Below are positions 55,333 to 63,187 of a stretch of DNA of 64,000 nucleotides, in pieces. This DNA is from Streptosporangium sp. NBC_01755 (GTDB lineage: Bacteria > Actinomycetota > Actinomycetes > Streptosporangiales > Streptosporangiaceae): the NCBI RefSeq assembly GCF_035917995.1, contig NZ_CP109131.1, positions 5,642,001 through 5,706,000 on the forward strand. Direction: 5' to 3'. Every line of letters starts with the position of its first letter. Position 1 is the stretch's first letter. The translations under genes were made by a program, and so were the position numbers. The notes below the pieces were generated by a model. That model was not told the origin of the DNA, did no database searches, and saw nothing but the letters and a program-made list of their open reading frames with translations.

Positions 55333-56508
55333 ATGCACTGGCACCCGTCCGCTTCCGACCCCGCCCGCCAGGGCCCCTCCGGCGCGGCCCCCTCGGGCCC
55401 CGACAGGTACGGTCCCGAGGCCCGCTTCGCCGTCGACCGCGAGGCCGAGCTGCCCACCACCAACTGGGAGCGCGAGGTCGCCTGGGCCCTGGAGGTGGGC
55501 CTGCAGGGCGCCGACTCCATCGTCGACCGGCGCATCCCGACCTTCTCCCGCGGAGAACTGCCGCACTTCGCCGGGATCAACACCTTCCTCAAGGCTCCGT
55601 ACGTCGAGGACGTGCGGCGCTGCGGCGCGTACGACGTGGCGATCCTGGGCGCGCCGTTCGACGGCGGCACGACCTACCGCTCGGGCACCCGCTTCGGCCC
55701 GCAGGGCATCAGGAAGATCTCCGCCCTGTACGGCCCCTACAGCTTCGAGCTGGGGGTGGATCTGCGCGAGTCGATCACGATGGCCGACCTCGGGGACGTG
55801 TTCACCATCCCCGGCAACATCGAGAAGACCTTCGACCAGATCTCCAAGGCCGTCTCGCACGTCTACTCCAGCGGGGCGTTCCCGGTCGTGCTGGGAGGCG
55901 ACCACTCCATCGGTTACCCGACCGTGCGCGGCGTGGCCGAGCACCTGTCGGGCAACCTCGGGATCATCCACTTCGACCGGCACGTGGACACCCAGGAGAC
56001 CGACCTCGACGAGCGCATGCACACCACGCCGTGGTTCCACGCCACCGACATTCCCAACGTGCCGCCGGAGAACCTGGTGCAGATCGGCATCGGCGGGTGG
56101 CAGGCGCCCCGACCTGGGGTAAAGGTCGGTCGTGAGCGCGGCACCACGATCATGACGGTCACCGACTGCGTGGAGATGGGCATCGAGGCGGCGGCCGAGC
56201 GCGCGCTGGAGGTCGCCTGGAAGGACGCCGAGGCCGTGTGGCTCTCCTTCGACGTCGACTGCCTGGACGCCGCGTTCGTCCCCGGCACCGGCTGGCCGGA
56301 ACCCGGCGGCTTCCTGCCGCGCGAGGTCCTGAAGTTCATCCAGATCATCGCCGACGCGGCGCCGCTGGCCGGGATCGAGGTCGTGGAGTGCTCGCCACCC
56401 TACGACAACGCGGAGATCACCTCGCTGATCGCCGCCCGCGTCATCTGCGACACCCTCGGCTGCCTGGTCCGTTCCGGGCACCTGCCCAAGAGGAAGGGAA
56501 CCGCGTGA
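55333..56508 (+). CDS. gdmH: Guanidine hydrolase-like ureohydrolase (GdmH type; often annotated agmatinase)
   Basis: 391 aa from ATG 55333 with GGAG 6 nt upstream. It has the arginase/agmatinase fold with metal ligands in LGGDHSIGYP (His 191), IHFDRHVDTQETDLDERMH (Asp 215, His 217, Asp 219) and SFDVDC (Asp 307, 309). DRHVD instead of DAHxD, GTGWPEPGG instead of GTGTPEPGG, the roughly 80-residue N-terminal extension and the roughly 390-aa length match my memory of the nickel-dependent guanidine hydrolase Sll1077 of Synechocystis, not classical SpeB. The ykkC riboswitch upstream supports guanidine (product urea plus ammonia). No hypA/hypB-like nickel chaperone is visible here. Confidence 0.88.
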   Translation: MHWHPSASDPARQGPSGAAPSGPDRYGPEARFAVDREAELPTTNWEREVAWALEVGLQGADSIVDRRIPTFSRGELPHFAGINTFLKAPYVEDVRRCGAYDVAILGAPFDGGTTYRSGTRFGPQGIRKISALYGPYSFELGVDLRESITMADLGDVFTIPGNIEKTFDQISKAVSHVYSSGAFPVVLGGDHSIGYPTVRGVAEHLSGNLGIIHFDRHVDTQETDLDERMHTTPWFHATDIPNVPPENLVQIGIGGWQAPRPGVKVGRERGTTIMTVTDCVEMGIEAAAERALEVAWKDAEAVWLSFDVDCLDAAFVPGTGWPEPGGFLPREVLKFIQIIADAAPLAGIEVVECSPPYDNAEITSLIAARVICDTLGCLVRSGHLPKRKGTA

Positions 56509-57512
56509 TGCTCCGCCGCCTGCTCGTCTCGCTCTGCCTGCTCGCCGCCTGTGCGGCGTGCGCGTCCACCCCCGGCGGGTCCGCCGGGCCGGCCGCGTCC
56601 GGCGAGAAGAAGGCTCTCACCCTGGGCTTCTCCGCCTGGCCCGGCTGGTTCCCCTGGCAGGTCGCCCAGGAGAAGGGGCTGTTCGCCAAGAACGGCATCA
56701 AGGTCGAGCTGAAGTACTTCGACAGCTACACCGACAGCCTGACCGCGCTGGCCACCGGCAACGTCGACGCCAACAGCCAGACGCTCAACGACACCCTCGC
56801 CTCGGTGTCCGGCGGGGCGAAGCAGACGATCGTGCTGGTCAACGACAACTCCACCGGCAACGACCAGATCATCGCCAGGTCCGGCATCTCCACGGTGGCC
56901 GACCTGAAGGGCAGGACCGTCGCGGCCGAGCAGGGCACCGTCGACCACTATCTGCTGCTGCTCGCGCTGCGGAAGGCGGGGCTGACCGAGAAGGACGTCA
57001 CCTTCAAGCCGCTGCCGACGGACGCCGCCGCGGCGGCCTTCAAGGCGGGCCAGGTGGACGCGGTCGGCGTGTTCGCGCCCTTCACCACCACCGCCCTGGG
57101 GCTGCCGGGTTCCACGGCCATCGCCACCTCCAAGGACTTCCCCGGCGCGATCCCCGACCACCTGGTGGTGGCCGGCTCGCTGGTCGCCGAGCGGCCGCAG
57201 GAGGTGCAGGCACTGGTGAAGACCTGGTTCGAGACCCTGGAGTGGATCGCGGCCAACAGAGCGGAAGCCACCGCGATCATGGCCAGGCGGGCGGGGGTGA
57301 ACGAGGCCGACTACGCGAGCTACGACGCGGGAACCACGATCTTCTCCCTGGCCGACAACCTGGCCGCCTTCGAGCCCGGCGACACCGACGACCACCTCGA
57401 CCACCAGGCCGCCCTGATCGCGAAGTTCCTCGTCGCGTCGGGCCTGGCCGACACCGAGCCGTCGCTGGACGGTCTTTTCGAGCCAAGGTTCGTCAGGAGC
57501 CTCAAGCCGTGA
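56508..57512 (+). CDS. Guanidine-operon ABC transporter, substrate-binding lipoprotein
   Basis: 334 aa. Lipobox LAACA-AC near residue 15. NMT1/SsuA-like domain: LTLGFSAWPGWFPWQVAQEK, YFDSYTDSLTALATGNVDAN, LKGRTVAAEQGTVDHYLLLL. SAWPGW is typical of the binding proteins beside guanidine/urea-carboxylase genes. TGATG overlap with gdmH places it in the same transcript, so guanidine import is the likely role (inference). Confidence 0.9.
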   Translation: MLRRLLVSLCLLAACAACASTPGGSAGPAASGEKKALTLGFSAWPGWFPWQVAQEKGLFAKNGIKVELKYFDSYTDSLTALATGNVDANSQTLNDTLASVSGGAKQTIVLVNDNSTGNDQIIARSGISTVADLKGRTVAAEQGTVDHYLLLLALRKAGLTEKDVTFKPLPTDAAAAAFKAGQVDAVGVFAPFTTTALGLPGSTAIATSKDFPGAIPDHLVVAGSLVAERPQEVQALVKTWFETLEWIAANRAEATAIMARRAGVNEADYASYDAGTTIFSLADNLAAFEPGDTDDHLDHQAALIAKFLVASGLADTEPSLDGLFEPRFVRSLKP

Positions 57513-57528
57513 GTGCGGGAGCGCCGAT

Positions 57529-58479
57529 ATGGAGAGCACACCGGGCGACGACCGATTGTGGCCGGGGCGGGTTCAGCTCGCCCTGCTCGCCACCAGGAAG
57601 GTCGCGGCAGTCATGAGCGTGAGGACCGCGGAGTCCGTCGCGCCCCCCGAGGTGGGGCGGCGAGCCTGGGAGCCGCTGCCCCGGCGCGCGGGCCGGCCGG
57701 GTCCGGCCTGGAAGCGGAGCTCCGGGGTGTCCGTCCGTGCCCGCTGGGGTCTGCGGGCGGCCTCGGTACTGGTCCCGCTCGCCCTCTGGACCGTCGTCAG
57801 CATGGCGGAACTGGTCGATCCGACCTTCCTGCCGTCCCCGCTGGCCGTCCTGGAGGCGTTCGCGGAGATGCTGGGCACCGGCCTGCTGCTCGACGACACC
57901 CTCGCCAGCCTCGGCCGGGTCGGGGCCGGGTTCGGGCTGGCGGTGGCGATCTCGGTGCCGGTGGGCGTCGCGATGGGCACCTCGGCCGTGGCACTGGCCC
58001 TGCTGGAACCGGCGGTCGGCCTGCTCCGCTACATGCCGGCCGCCGCGTTCATTCCCCTGCTGATCATCTGGCTGGGCCTCGGCGAGCCGTCCAAGGTCGC
58101 GATTCTGCTGCTGGGCGTGGTGTTCTTCAACACGCTGATGGTCGCCGACGCCGTACGGCGGGTGCCGGGCGAGCTCGGCCAGGCGGCAGCCACCCTGGGC
58201 GCCCGGCGTGGCGAGATCCTCAGGAAGGTGATCTGGCCGTACGCGCTCCCGGCGGTGGTGGACGCGGCGCGGATCAACGCCGCCGCCGCGTGGAACTTCG
58301 TGGTGGTGGCCGAGCTGATCGCCGCCGAGTCCGGGCTCGGCTACCGGATCATCCGGGCCCAGCGGTTCCTGCAGACCGACAAGATCTTCGCGGTGCTCAT
58401 CGTGATCGGGGTGGTCGGCCTGCTGATCGACGTCGTGCTGCGCGTGCTGCGCGACCGTCTCGGAAGGTGGACGGCATGA
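57529..58479 (+). CDS. Guanidine-operon ABC transporter permease
   Basis: 316 aa, SsuC/TauC type. A long hydrophilic N-terminus (residues 1-70) precedes about six helices, with the EAA motif AAATLGARRGEILRKVIWPY. ATG 57529 has GGAG 7 nt upstream; ATG 57613, after AGGAAGG, would remove 28 residues. The stop overlaps the ATPase start (ATGA). Confidence 0.92.
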   Translation: MESTPGDDRLWPGRVQLALLATRKVAAVMSVRTAESVAPPEVGRRAWEPLPRRAGRPGPAWKRSSGVSVRARWGLRAASVLVPLALWTVVSMAELVDPTFLPSPLAVLEAFAEMLGTGLLLDDTLASLGRVGAGFGLAVAISVPVGVAMGTSAVALALLEPAVGLLRYMPAAAFIPLLIIWLGLGEPSKVAILLLGVVFFNTLMVADAVRRVPGELGQAAATLGARRGEILRKVIWPYALPAVVDAARINAAAAWNFVVVAELIAAESGLGYRIIRAQRFLQTDKIFAVLIVIGVVGLLIDVVLRVLRDRLGRWTA

Positions 58480-59243
58480 CCCTCGTGCTGCGCGGCGTGG
58501 CCAAGGACTACGGGACCACCCGCGTCCTGGACGGCATCGACCTGTCGATGGAGCCGGGCGAGTTCGTGTGCGTGGTCGGGGCGAGCGGCTCGGGCAAGTC
58601 GACGCTGCTGTCGCTGATCGCCGGGCTCTCCCCGGCCAGCGCGGGCTCCATCACGCTCGGCGGGGCACCCGTCGTCGGCCCCGGTCCCGAGCGCGGGCTG
58701 GTCTTCCAGTCGGGAGCGCTGTTCCCCTTCCTCACCGTCGCCGAGAACGTGGCCTTCGGACTGCGGCTGCTGCCGATCTCCGGGGCCGACCGGGAACGGC
58801 GGGTTCGCTGGTATCTCGGCGAGGTCGGGCTGTCGTCCCTGGCGGACGCGCTGCCCCGGCAGCTGTCCGGTGGGCAGCGCCAGCGGGTGGCGATCGCCAG
58901 GGCGCTGGCGTGCGAGCCGGCCGTGCTCCTGCTCGACGAGCCGTTCGGGGCGCTGGACGTGCAGACCAAGGAGGACATGCAGCTCTTCCTGCGCGAGGTG
59001 TGGCGCGACACGGGCACGACCGTGCTGATGGTCACCCACGACGTGGAGGAGGCGGTCCTGCTCGCCCAGCGGGTCCTCGTCTTCGCCTGCGGGCCCGGCA
59101 GGGTCGCCGCCGAGGTCCCGATCGACCTGCCCGCCTACCGGGCCCTCGCCGTCAAGCGGACCTCCCTCTTCCTGGGCCTGCGCGCCACCGTCGAGGACCT
59201 GGTCCGCTCGCACATGCTGACACCTGGGAAGGAAAAGGTGTAG
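58476..59243 (+). CDS. Guanidine-operon ABC transporter ATP-binding protein
   Basis: 255 aa, SsuB/TauB type. Walker A VVGASGSGKSTLLSLIAGLS, signature LSGGQRQRVAIARALACEPA, Walker B VLLLDEPFGALDVQTKEDMQ, H-loop VTHDVEEAVLL. Last gene of the riboswitch operon. Its stop is followed within 10 bp by a 25-bp repeat array. Confidence 0.94.
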   Translation: MTLVLRGVAKDYGTTRVLDGIDLSMEPGEFVCVVGASGSGKSTLLSLIAGLSPASAGSITLGGAPVVGPGPERGLVFQSGALFPFLTVAENVAFGLRLLPISGADRERRVRWYLGEVGLSSLADALPRQLSGGQRQRVAIARALACEPAVLLLDEPFGALDVQTKEDMQLFLREVWRDTGTTVLMVTHDVEEAVLLAQRVLVFACGPGRVAAEVPIDLPAYRALAVKRTSLFLGLRATVEDLVRSHMLTPGKEKV

Positions 59244-59253
59244 AACGACATTC

Positions 59254-59378
59254 TGTGGCTCTCCGGGCGGGGAGCTCCTGTGGCTCTCCGGGCGGGGAGC
59301 TCCTGTGGCTCTCCGGATGGGGAGCTCCTGTGGCTCTCCGGATGGGGAGCTCCTGTGGCTCTCCGGATGGGGAGCTCC
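59254..59378. repeat. 25-bp tandem array, five copies
   Basis: Units of TGTGGCTCTCCGGGCGGGGA-type sequence start at 59254, 59279, 59304, 59329 and 59354, each ending in the palindrome GGAGCTCC. Copies 1-2 have GGGCGG, copies 3-5 have GGATGG. It lies between the ABC operon and a gene fragment. Confidence 0.95.
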
Positions 59379-59379
59379 T

Positions 59380-59481
59380 GTGCGGGAGCGCCCCGAGGGC
59401 TTCCGGGAGGGAGAGGCGATGGTCGACTCCTTCACCCGGCCGGACTTCGCCGAGGGCGTCGCCGGCTTCCCGCCGCTGTAG
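59380..59481 (+). pseudogene. 3' fragment of an enoyl-CoA hydratase-like gene
   Basis: 34 codons, GEAMVDSFTRPDFAEGVAGF and a PPL end before TAG, match the C-terminus of crotonase-family proteins (SFTRPDFxEGVxxF...FPPL). Nothing else of the gene is present. The fragment is enclosed by two tandem-repeat arrays. Confidence 0.65.
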
Positions 59482-59526
59482 TCGCTACGACGCTCTCAGC
59501 TGTAGTCGCTACGGCGCTCTCAGCTG
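59475..59526. repeat. 24-bp tandem repeat at two convergent stops
   Basis: Copies start at 59475 and 59499, with a partial third at 59523. The first includes the TAG of the enoyl-CoA hydratase fragment; the boundary of the second and third carries the stop of the DUF402 gene. Confidence 0.9.
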
Positions 59527-60041
59527 ACCAGGGTGAGCCAGTGCGGGGCGGTGTCGAAGGGGGCCGTGCGGGCGGCGACGGCCTCCATCAGCCAGGCGGC
59601 CGAGGCGCGGGCGCTCCGGACGACCTCGGGCGGGTAGGCGTACCTGACCCTGTGCTCCTCGAACTCGTCCTCGTCGTCCAGGAAGACCCGGCTGGTGCGG
59701 CCCCTCGCCAGATCGCGGCGCGTCCGGATCACATCCAGGTCCAGGTCGATCATGGTGACCTCGCCGTCTCCCCATATCGGCACCGTGGAGATGTCGCAGT
59801 AGATCTCGTGCTTGTGCGGGGCGGTGTTGAAGGCCGCGGTCCACCAGGCGTCGTGGGGGAAGAGCATCACGAACGGGTGAGGCCAGGCGATCTCGGGTCC
59901 GTCCCCCTTGCGACCGCTGGAATTGGCCACGCAACCGGTCCATACCCCGTGCTCGTCCTCGCCGAGCAGCAGGCCGCGGTGGTGCCAGTGCAGCGATCCG
60001 TCGTACTTGCGGTAGACCACATTCACCGTCTCATAGGGCAT
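59520..60041 (-). CDS. DUF402 domain protein
   Basis: 173 aa: YETVNVVYRKYDGSLHWHHR, MLFPHDAWWTAAFNTAPHKH, EIYCDISTVPIWGDGEVTMI, DLDLDVIRTRRDLARGRTSR. This is the DUF402/FomD-like beta fold, some members of which act on nucleotide or phosphonate substrates. Single gene; its stop lies in a repeat. Confidence 0.88.
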   Translation of the reverse strand: MPYETVNVVYRKYDGSLHWHHRGLLLGEDEHGVWTGCVANSSGRKGDGPEIAWPHPFVMLFPHDAWWTAAFNTAPHKHEIYCDISTVPIWGDGEVTMIDLDLDVIRTRRDLARGRTSRVFLDDEDEFEEHRVRYAYPPEVVRSARASAAWLMEAVAARTAPFDTAPHWLTLVS

Positions 60042-60092
60042 TCCCCGACAATAAGGCTTGACAGAGATCTATGTATTTCCTACTTTATAAGT

Positions 60093-60210
60093 AGGTTACG
60101 AGCGTCAGTGCGGAGCCCCGGCTGGCTGACCGGCAACCCTCGCACCGCGGCGGGGTGCCCCCGGGGGAGACCTGGCGGCACGGTCGGCGTGCCGCAAGCG
60201 CGGACCCCCT
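60093..60210 (+). promoter_or_regulatory. SAM-IV riboswitch
   Basis: The core ACGAGCGTCAGTGCGGAGCC, CCGGCTGGCTGACCGGCAAC, CCTCGCACCGCGGCGGGGTG, then CCCCCGGGGGAGACCTGGC matches the actinobacterial SAM-IV class. An upstream dyad CCTACTT-TAT-AAGTAGG (60079-60095) marks the promoter end. High S-adenosylmethionine would shut off the genes to the right. Confidence 0.9.
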
Positions 60211-60245
60211 CACCGGGGTCACCGAGACATGCCCGGGAGAGCCAC

Positions 60246-60359
60246 ATGTCGAAGATCAGCACATCGAACCAGGCGAGCCCCGCCGGCCTCGACACCTGCC
60301 GCCCCTTCCCCGGGATTCCCGCCGAGCCGGGGCAGTGGCACCGCAGAGCCGCCGTATGA
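60246..60359 (+). CDS. 37-aa small protein under the SAM-IV riboswitch
   Basis: ATG 60246 with GGGAG 7 nt upstream opens MSKISTSNQASPAGLDTCRP, continuing FPGIPAEPGQWHRRAAV, and its TGA overlaps the next ATG. No domain is known to me. The good ribosome site and the exact overlap argue for translation; it may couple the riboswitch to the next frame. Confidence 0.6.
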   Translation: MSKISTSNQASPAGLDTCRPFPGIPAEPGQWHRRAAV

Positions 60360-60930
60360 GCGCCTCGATCGCCGTCGTCGGCGCCGGCCCGACGGGCACC
60401 TGCCTGGTGGAGCGCATCTGCGCCAACGCCGCCGACCTGCTCGGCTGGCCCTCGCTGGACGTCCACGTGATCGACCCCCACCCGCCGGGCGGCGGCCGCG
60501 TCTGGCGCCGTGACCAGCCCGACCTGCTCTGGATGAACTCCGCCGCCGCCGACGTGACGCTCTTCACCGATGAGTCGGTGCGCTGTGAGGGGCCGATCCG
60601 TTCAGGCCCCACGCTGGCCGAGTGGCTCGGCGGGGACCCCGGCACCTTCGCCTCCCGTCCGGCCCAGAACGGCTACCTCTCCCACGTCTTCAGGCACGCG
60701 GTGGCGACCGCACCGCGCGGGGTCCGGGTGCACGTGCACCCCACCCGCGCCGTCGATCTCGCGGACATCCCCGGCGGTCAGGCGGTGCTGCTGCAGGACG
60801 GCCGGACGATCGAGGCCGACGCGGTGATCCTGGCTCAGGGGCACGGCGACGTGATCCCGAACGGGGAGGAGCGGGCGCTGGCCGACCTGGCCGCGCGCGA
60901 CGGGCTGCGCTACCTGCCCACCGCGCCGGC
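60356..60930 (+). pseudogene. Truncated FAD/NAD(P)-binding oxidoreductase
   Basis: SASIAVVGAGPTGTCLVERI (dinucleotide fold), PHPPGGGRVWRRDQPDLLWM and AVILAQGHGDVIPNGEERAL fit the family PF13454, whose members have about 600 aa. After LRYLPTAPAS (about residue 190) the frame enters unrelated sequence that is the reverse complement of a transporter gene and stops at 61090. Two thirds of the protein is absent. Confidence 0.8.
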
Positions 60931-61085
60931 CAGCGGCCCGGCCAGGGCCATGCCGAGGGGCGTCAGCCCGATGGAGAGCAGCCAGTCGTACGCGGACACC
61001 CGTGAGATCGCCTCGGTGGGGATGTGTTCCTGCACGGCGGTCTCCCAGAGCGGGGACATGAACGCCAGACCGCCGGTCATCAGCC
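60931..61085 (-). pseudogene. Fragment of a major facilitator superfamily transporter
   Basis: On the minus strand YGLMTGGLAFMSPLWETAVQ, EHIPTEAISRVSAYDWLLSI and GLTPLGMALAGPLAGAVG match the last helices of MFS exporters. No start, no first ten helices and no proper end are present. It abuts the truncated oxidoreductase tail to tail. Confidence 0.72.
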
Positions 61086-61090
61086 CGTAG

Positions 61091-61117
61091 GTCGAGGTCG
61101 AGGTCGAGGTCGAGGTC
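61091..61117. repeat. GTCGAG hexanucleotide repeat
   Basis: Four and a half perfect units of GTCGAG lie directly after the broken junction at 61090. Confidence 0.95.
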
Positions 61118-61194
61118 CGTGCCGGAGGCGGATTCGGAGGCCGGGACGGGCTCGGAGCGCGGAAAACCGCATGTCGAACCGGGGAACGGATCGC

Positions 61195-61284
61195 TAGCAT
61201 GAGAACATGACTTTCCTGGTGATGCTCTCCCCCTGAAACCGGGGTCGCCTGACGTCTTCTCGAGGCCCTGAAACGGGGCCTCGA
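61195..61284 (+). promoter_or_regulatory. Candidate attenuation leader of metG
   Basis: TAGCAT (61195-61200) is followed 6 nt later by an ATG opening a nine-residue frame MTFLVMLSP (61207-61236) with an internal Met codon. A hairpin follows: TCGAGGCCC (61260-61268) pairs with GGGCCTCGA (61276-61284), then TCTGTTTT. A shorter CCCC/GGGG stem overlaps the end of the peptide. The layout suits attenuation by methionyl-tRNA supply, but the peptide is too short to be certain. Confidence 0.45.
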
Positions 61285-61313
61285 TCTGTTTTCGGGCTTC
61301 AGCGGAGGTTCCG

Positions 61314-63059
61314 ATGTCCCGAATCCTGCTCACCACGACCATCCCGTACATCAACGCGCGCCCCCACCTGGGCTTCGCCCTGGAGCTCGTCCAGGCAGAC
61401 GTACTCGCCAGGCACCACCGCCTGCTCGGTGACGAGGTCAGGCTTCAGACGGGCACCGACGACAACTCGCTCAAGAACGTGCGGGCCGCCGAGGCCGAGG
61501 GGATCTCCGTACGGGATCTCGTCGACCGCAACGCCGCCGAGTTCGCCCGGCTGGCGGGACCGCTCTCGCTCTCCTTTGATGACTTCATCCGTACCAGCGC
61601 CGACCCCCGGCACCGGCCCGGCGTCGAACGGTTCTGGCGGGCCTGCTCCGCCGACCTGTACCGCAGGCACTACGAGGGCCTCTACTGCGTCGGCTGCGAG
61701 CAGTTCTACCCGCCCGACGAACAGTGCCCCGAGCACGACGCCCCCCTCCAGCACGTGTCCGAGGAGAACTGGTTCTTCCGCCTGTCCCGCTACCGCGACG
61801 AGCTGTACAGCCTCATCGACAGCGGCCGCATTCGTGTCGAGCCCGCCGAGCGCCGCAACGAGATCCTCACCTTCATCGCGGCTGGGCTGTCCGACTTCAG
61901 CGTTTCTCGATCCCAGGCGCGGGCGCGTGGCTGGGGCATCCCCGTGCCGGGCGACCCCGGACAGGTGATCTACGTGTGGTGGGACGCGCTCGGCAACTAC
62001 CTGACCGCGCTGGACTACGCGAAGGGAGAGCACGGCCGCTGGTGGTCCGGTGCCGACCGGCGGATCCACGTGCTCGGCAAGGGCGTCCTGCGCTTCCACG
62101 CGGTCTACTGGCCGGCGATGCTGCTGTCGGCGGGGGAGTTGCCGCCGACGGACATCCTGGTCCACGACTACCTGACCGTGGACGGCCGGAAGATCAGTAA
62201 ATCGGCCCGCTACGGTGTCGCCGGCGGGCAGGGTGCCTCCGCTGCTCCTCGCGGTGTGGGCGTCTCCACCGGAGCCTTCGACGTCCCGGGCGGTTCCGGT
62301 GTTCCGGGCGGCCCTGGAGTCTTGGGCGGTTCCGGTGTTCCGGGCGGCCTCGATGTCTCCGGCCACTCCGGTGGCGGCCCCGTGGGAACCGACCTCTCGG
62401 CCGTCGACCCGATCGGGCTCGTCGAGGTGTACGGCGTGGACGCGGTCAGGTGGTGGCTGCTGCGCGAGGTGCCCAGGTGCGGCGACGTCGACTTCACCGC
62501 GAGGCGGCTCGTCGCCCGCCACGACGGCGAACTGGCCGACGGGCTGGGCAACCTCGTCAACCGGGTGGTCAGCATGGTCCACCGATACCGGGGCGGAATC
62601 GTGCCCGAAGAGCGTGAGACGGCTCTGGACGAGGTCAGAGGTCATGCCCGAGGCGCGGTGATCGAGGCTCTGGAGGTGTTCGACTTCCGCGCGGCCACCG
62701 CCGCCGTCTACGCGGTCGCCGAGGAGGCCAACCGGTACGTCAACCGCACCGAGCCGTGGCGCCTCGCTCGCGAGGGCTCGCCCCGGCTCGACGAGGTCCT
62801 CGGCACCCTCGTCGCCACCTGCAGGGAGCTGGCGGACCTGCTGTCCCCCTTCCTCCCGGACGCCTCGGCGCGGATCGCCGGCCAGTGCAGGGGAGAGCGG
62901 CTTGCCGACCCGGTCCCGCTCTTCCCCCGCCACCGCCCCCGGGGTCCCGCCCCGGCTCGAGCCCCCGCCGCAGGAGTTGCGGGAGCCGCGGGAGCCGCGG
63001 GAGCCGCGGGAGTCGCGGGAGTCGCGGGAGTCGCGGGAGTCGCGGGAGTCGCGGGCTAG
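61314..63059 (+). CDS. metG: Methionyl-tRNA synthetase with two low-complexity additions
   Basis: 581 aa class I synthetase. The HIGH motif is ARPHLGFALELVQADVLARH, the zinc knuckle YCVGCEQFYPPDEQCPEHDA, VIYVWWDALGNYLTAL and LGKGVLRFHAVYWPAMLLSA are diagnostic, and the KMSKS motif is DGRKISKSARYG. Immediately after KISKS comes a Gly/Val/Pro-rich insert of about 55 residues (GGSGVPGGPGVLGGSGVPGG) before LSAVDPIGLVEVYGVDAVRW, where relatives have a short loop. The C-terminus ends in an Ala-Gly-Val repeat. It may be a second, specialised MetRS. AGCGGAGG stands 5 nt before the ATG. Confidence 0.9.
   Translation: MSRILLTTTIPYINARPHLGFALELVQADVLARHHRLLGDEVRLQTGTDDNSLKNVRAAEAEGISVRDLVDRNAAEFARLAGPLSLSFDDFIRTSADPRHRPGVERFWRACSADLYRRHYEGLYCVGCEQFYPPDEQCPEHDAPLQHVSEENWFFRLSRYRDELYSLIDSGRIRVEPAERRNEILTFIAAGLSDFSVSRSQARARGWGIPVPGDPGQVIYVWWDALGNYLTALDYAKGEHGRWWSGADRRIHVLGKGVLRFHAVYWPAMLLSAGELPPTDILVHDYLTVDGRKISKSARYGVAGGQGASAAPRGVGVSTGAFDVPGGSGVPGGPGVLGGSGVPGGLDVSGHSGGGPVGTDLSAVDPIGLVEVYGVDAVRWWLLREVPRCGDVDFTARRLVARHDGELADGLGNLVNRVVSMVHRYRGGIVPEERETALDEVRGHARGAVIEALEVFDFRAATAAVYAVAEEANRYVNRTEPWRLAREGSPRLDEVLGTLVATCRELADLLSPFLPDASARIAGQCRGERLADPVPLFPRHRPRGPAPARAPAAGVAGAAGAAGAAGVAGVAGVAGVAGVAG
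62291..62350 (+). repeat. 36-bp repeat in the metG insert
   Basis: CGGTTCCGGTGTTCCGGGCG at 62291 recurs at 62327. It encodes the doubled GGSGVPGG block after the KMSKS motif. Confidence 0.85.
62980..63055 (+). repeat. 9-bp repeat at the metG 3' end
   Basis: Eight units of GGGAGCCGC or GGGAGTCGC encode AAG and VAG triplets up to the metG stop at 63059. Confidence 0.92.
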
Positions 63060-63187
63060 CAACGGCCGGGAACGTTCACCCGGCTGAGCGGTCCGCGATC
63101 CACGGATACGGGCCTGGCCGGAGCGGCGGTCACCGCACTGGGGAACGATGCCGAGGCAGAGCACGGGGGCATGTGCTCGCGTGCGGG

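Noticed and set aside
55333..56508. Classical agmatinase (speB)
   Set aside because: DRHVD, GTGWPEPGG, the long N-terminus and the guanidine riboswitch fit guanidine hydrolase better.
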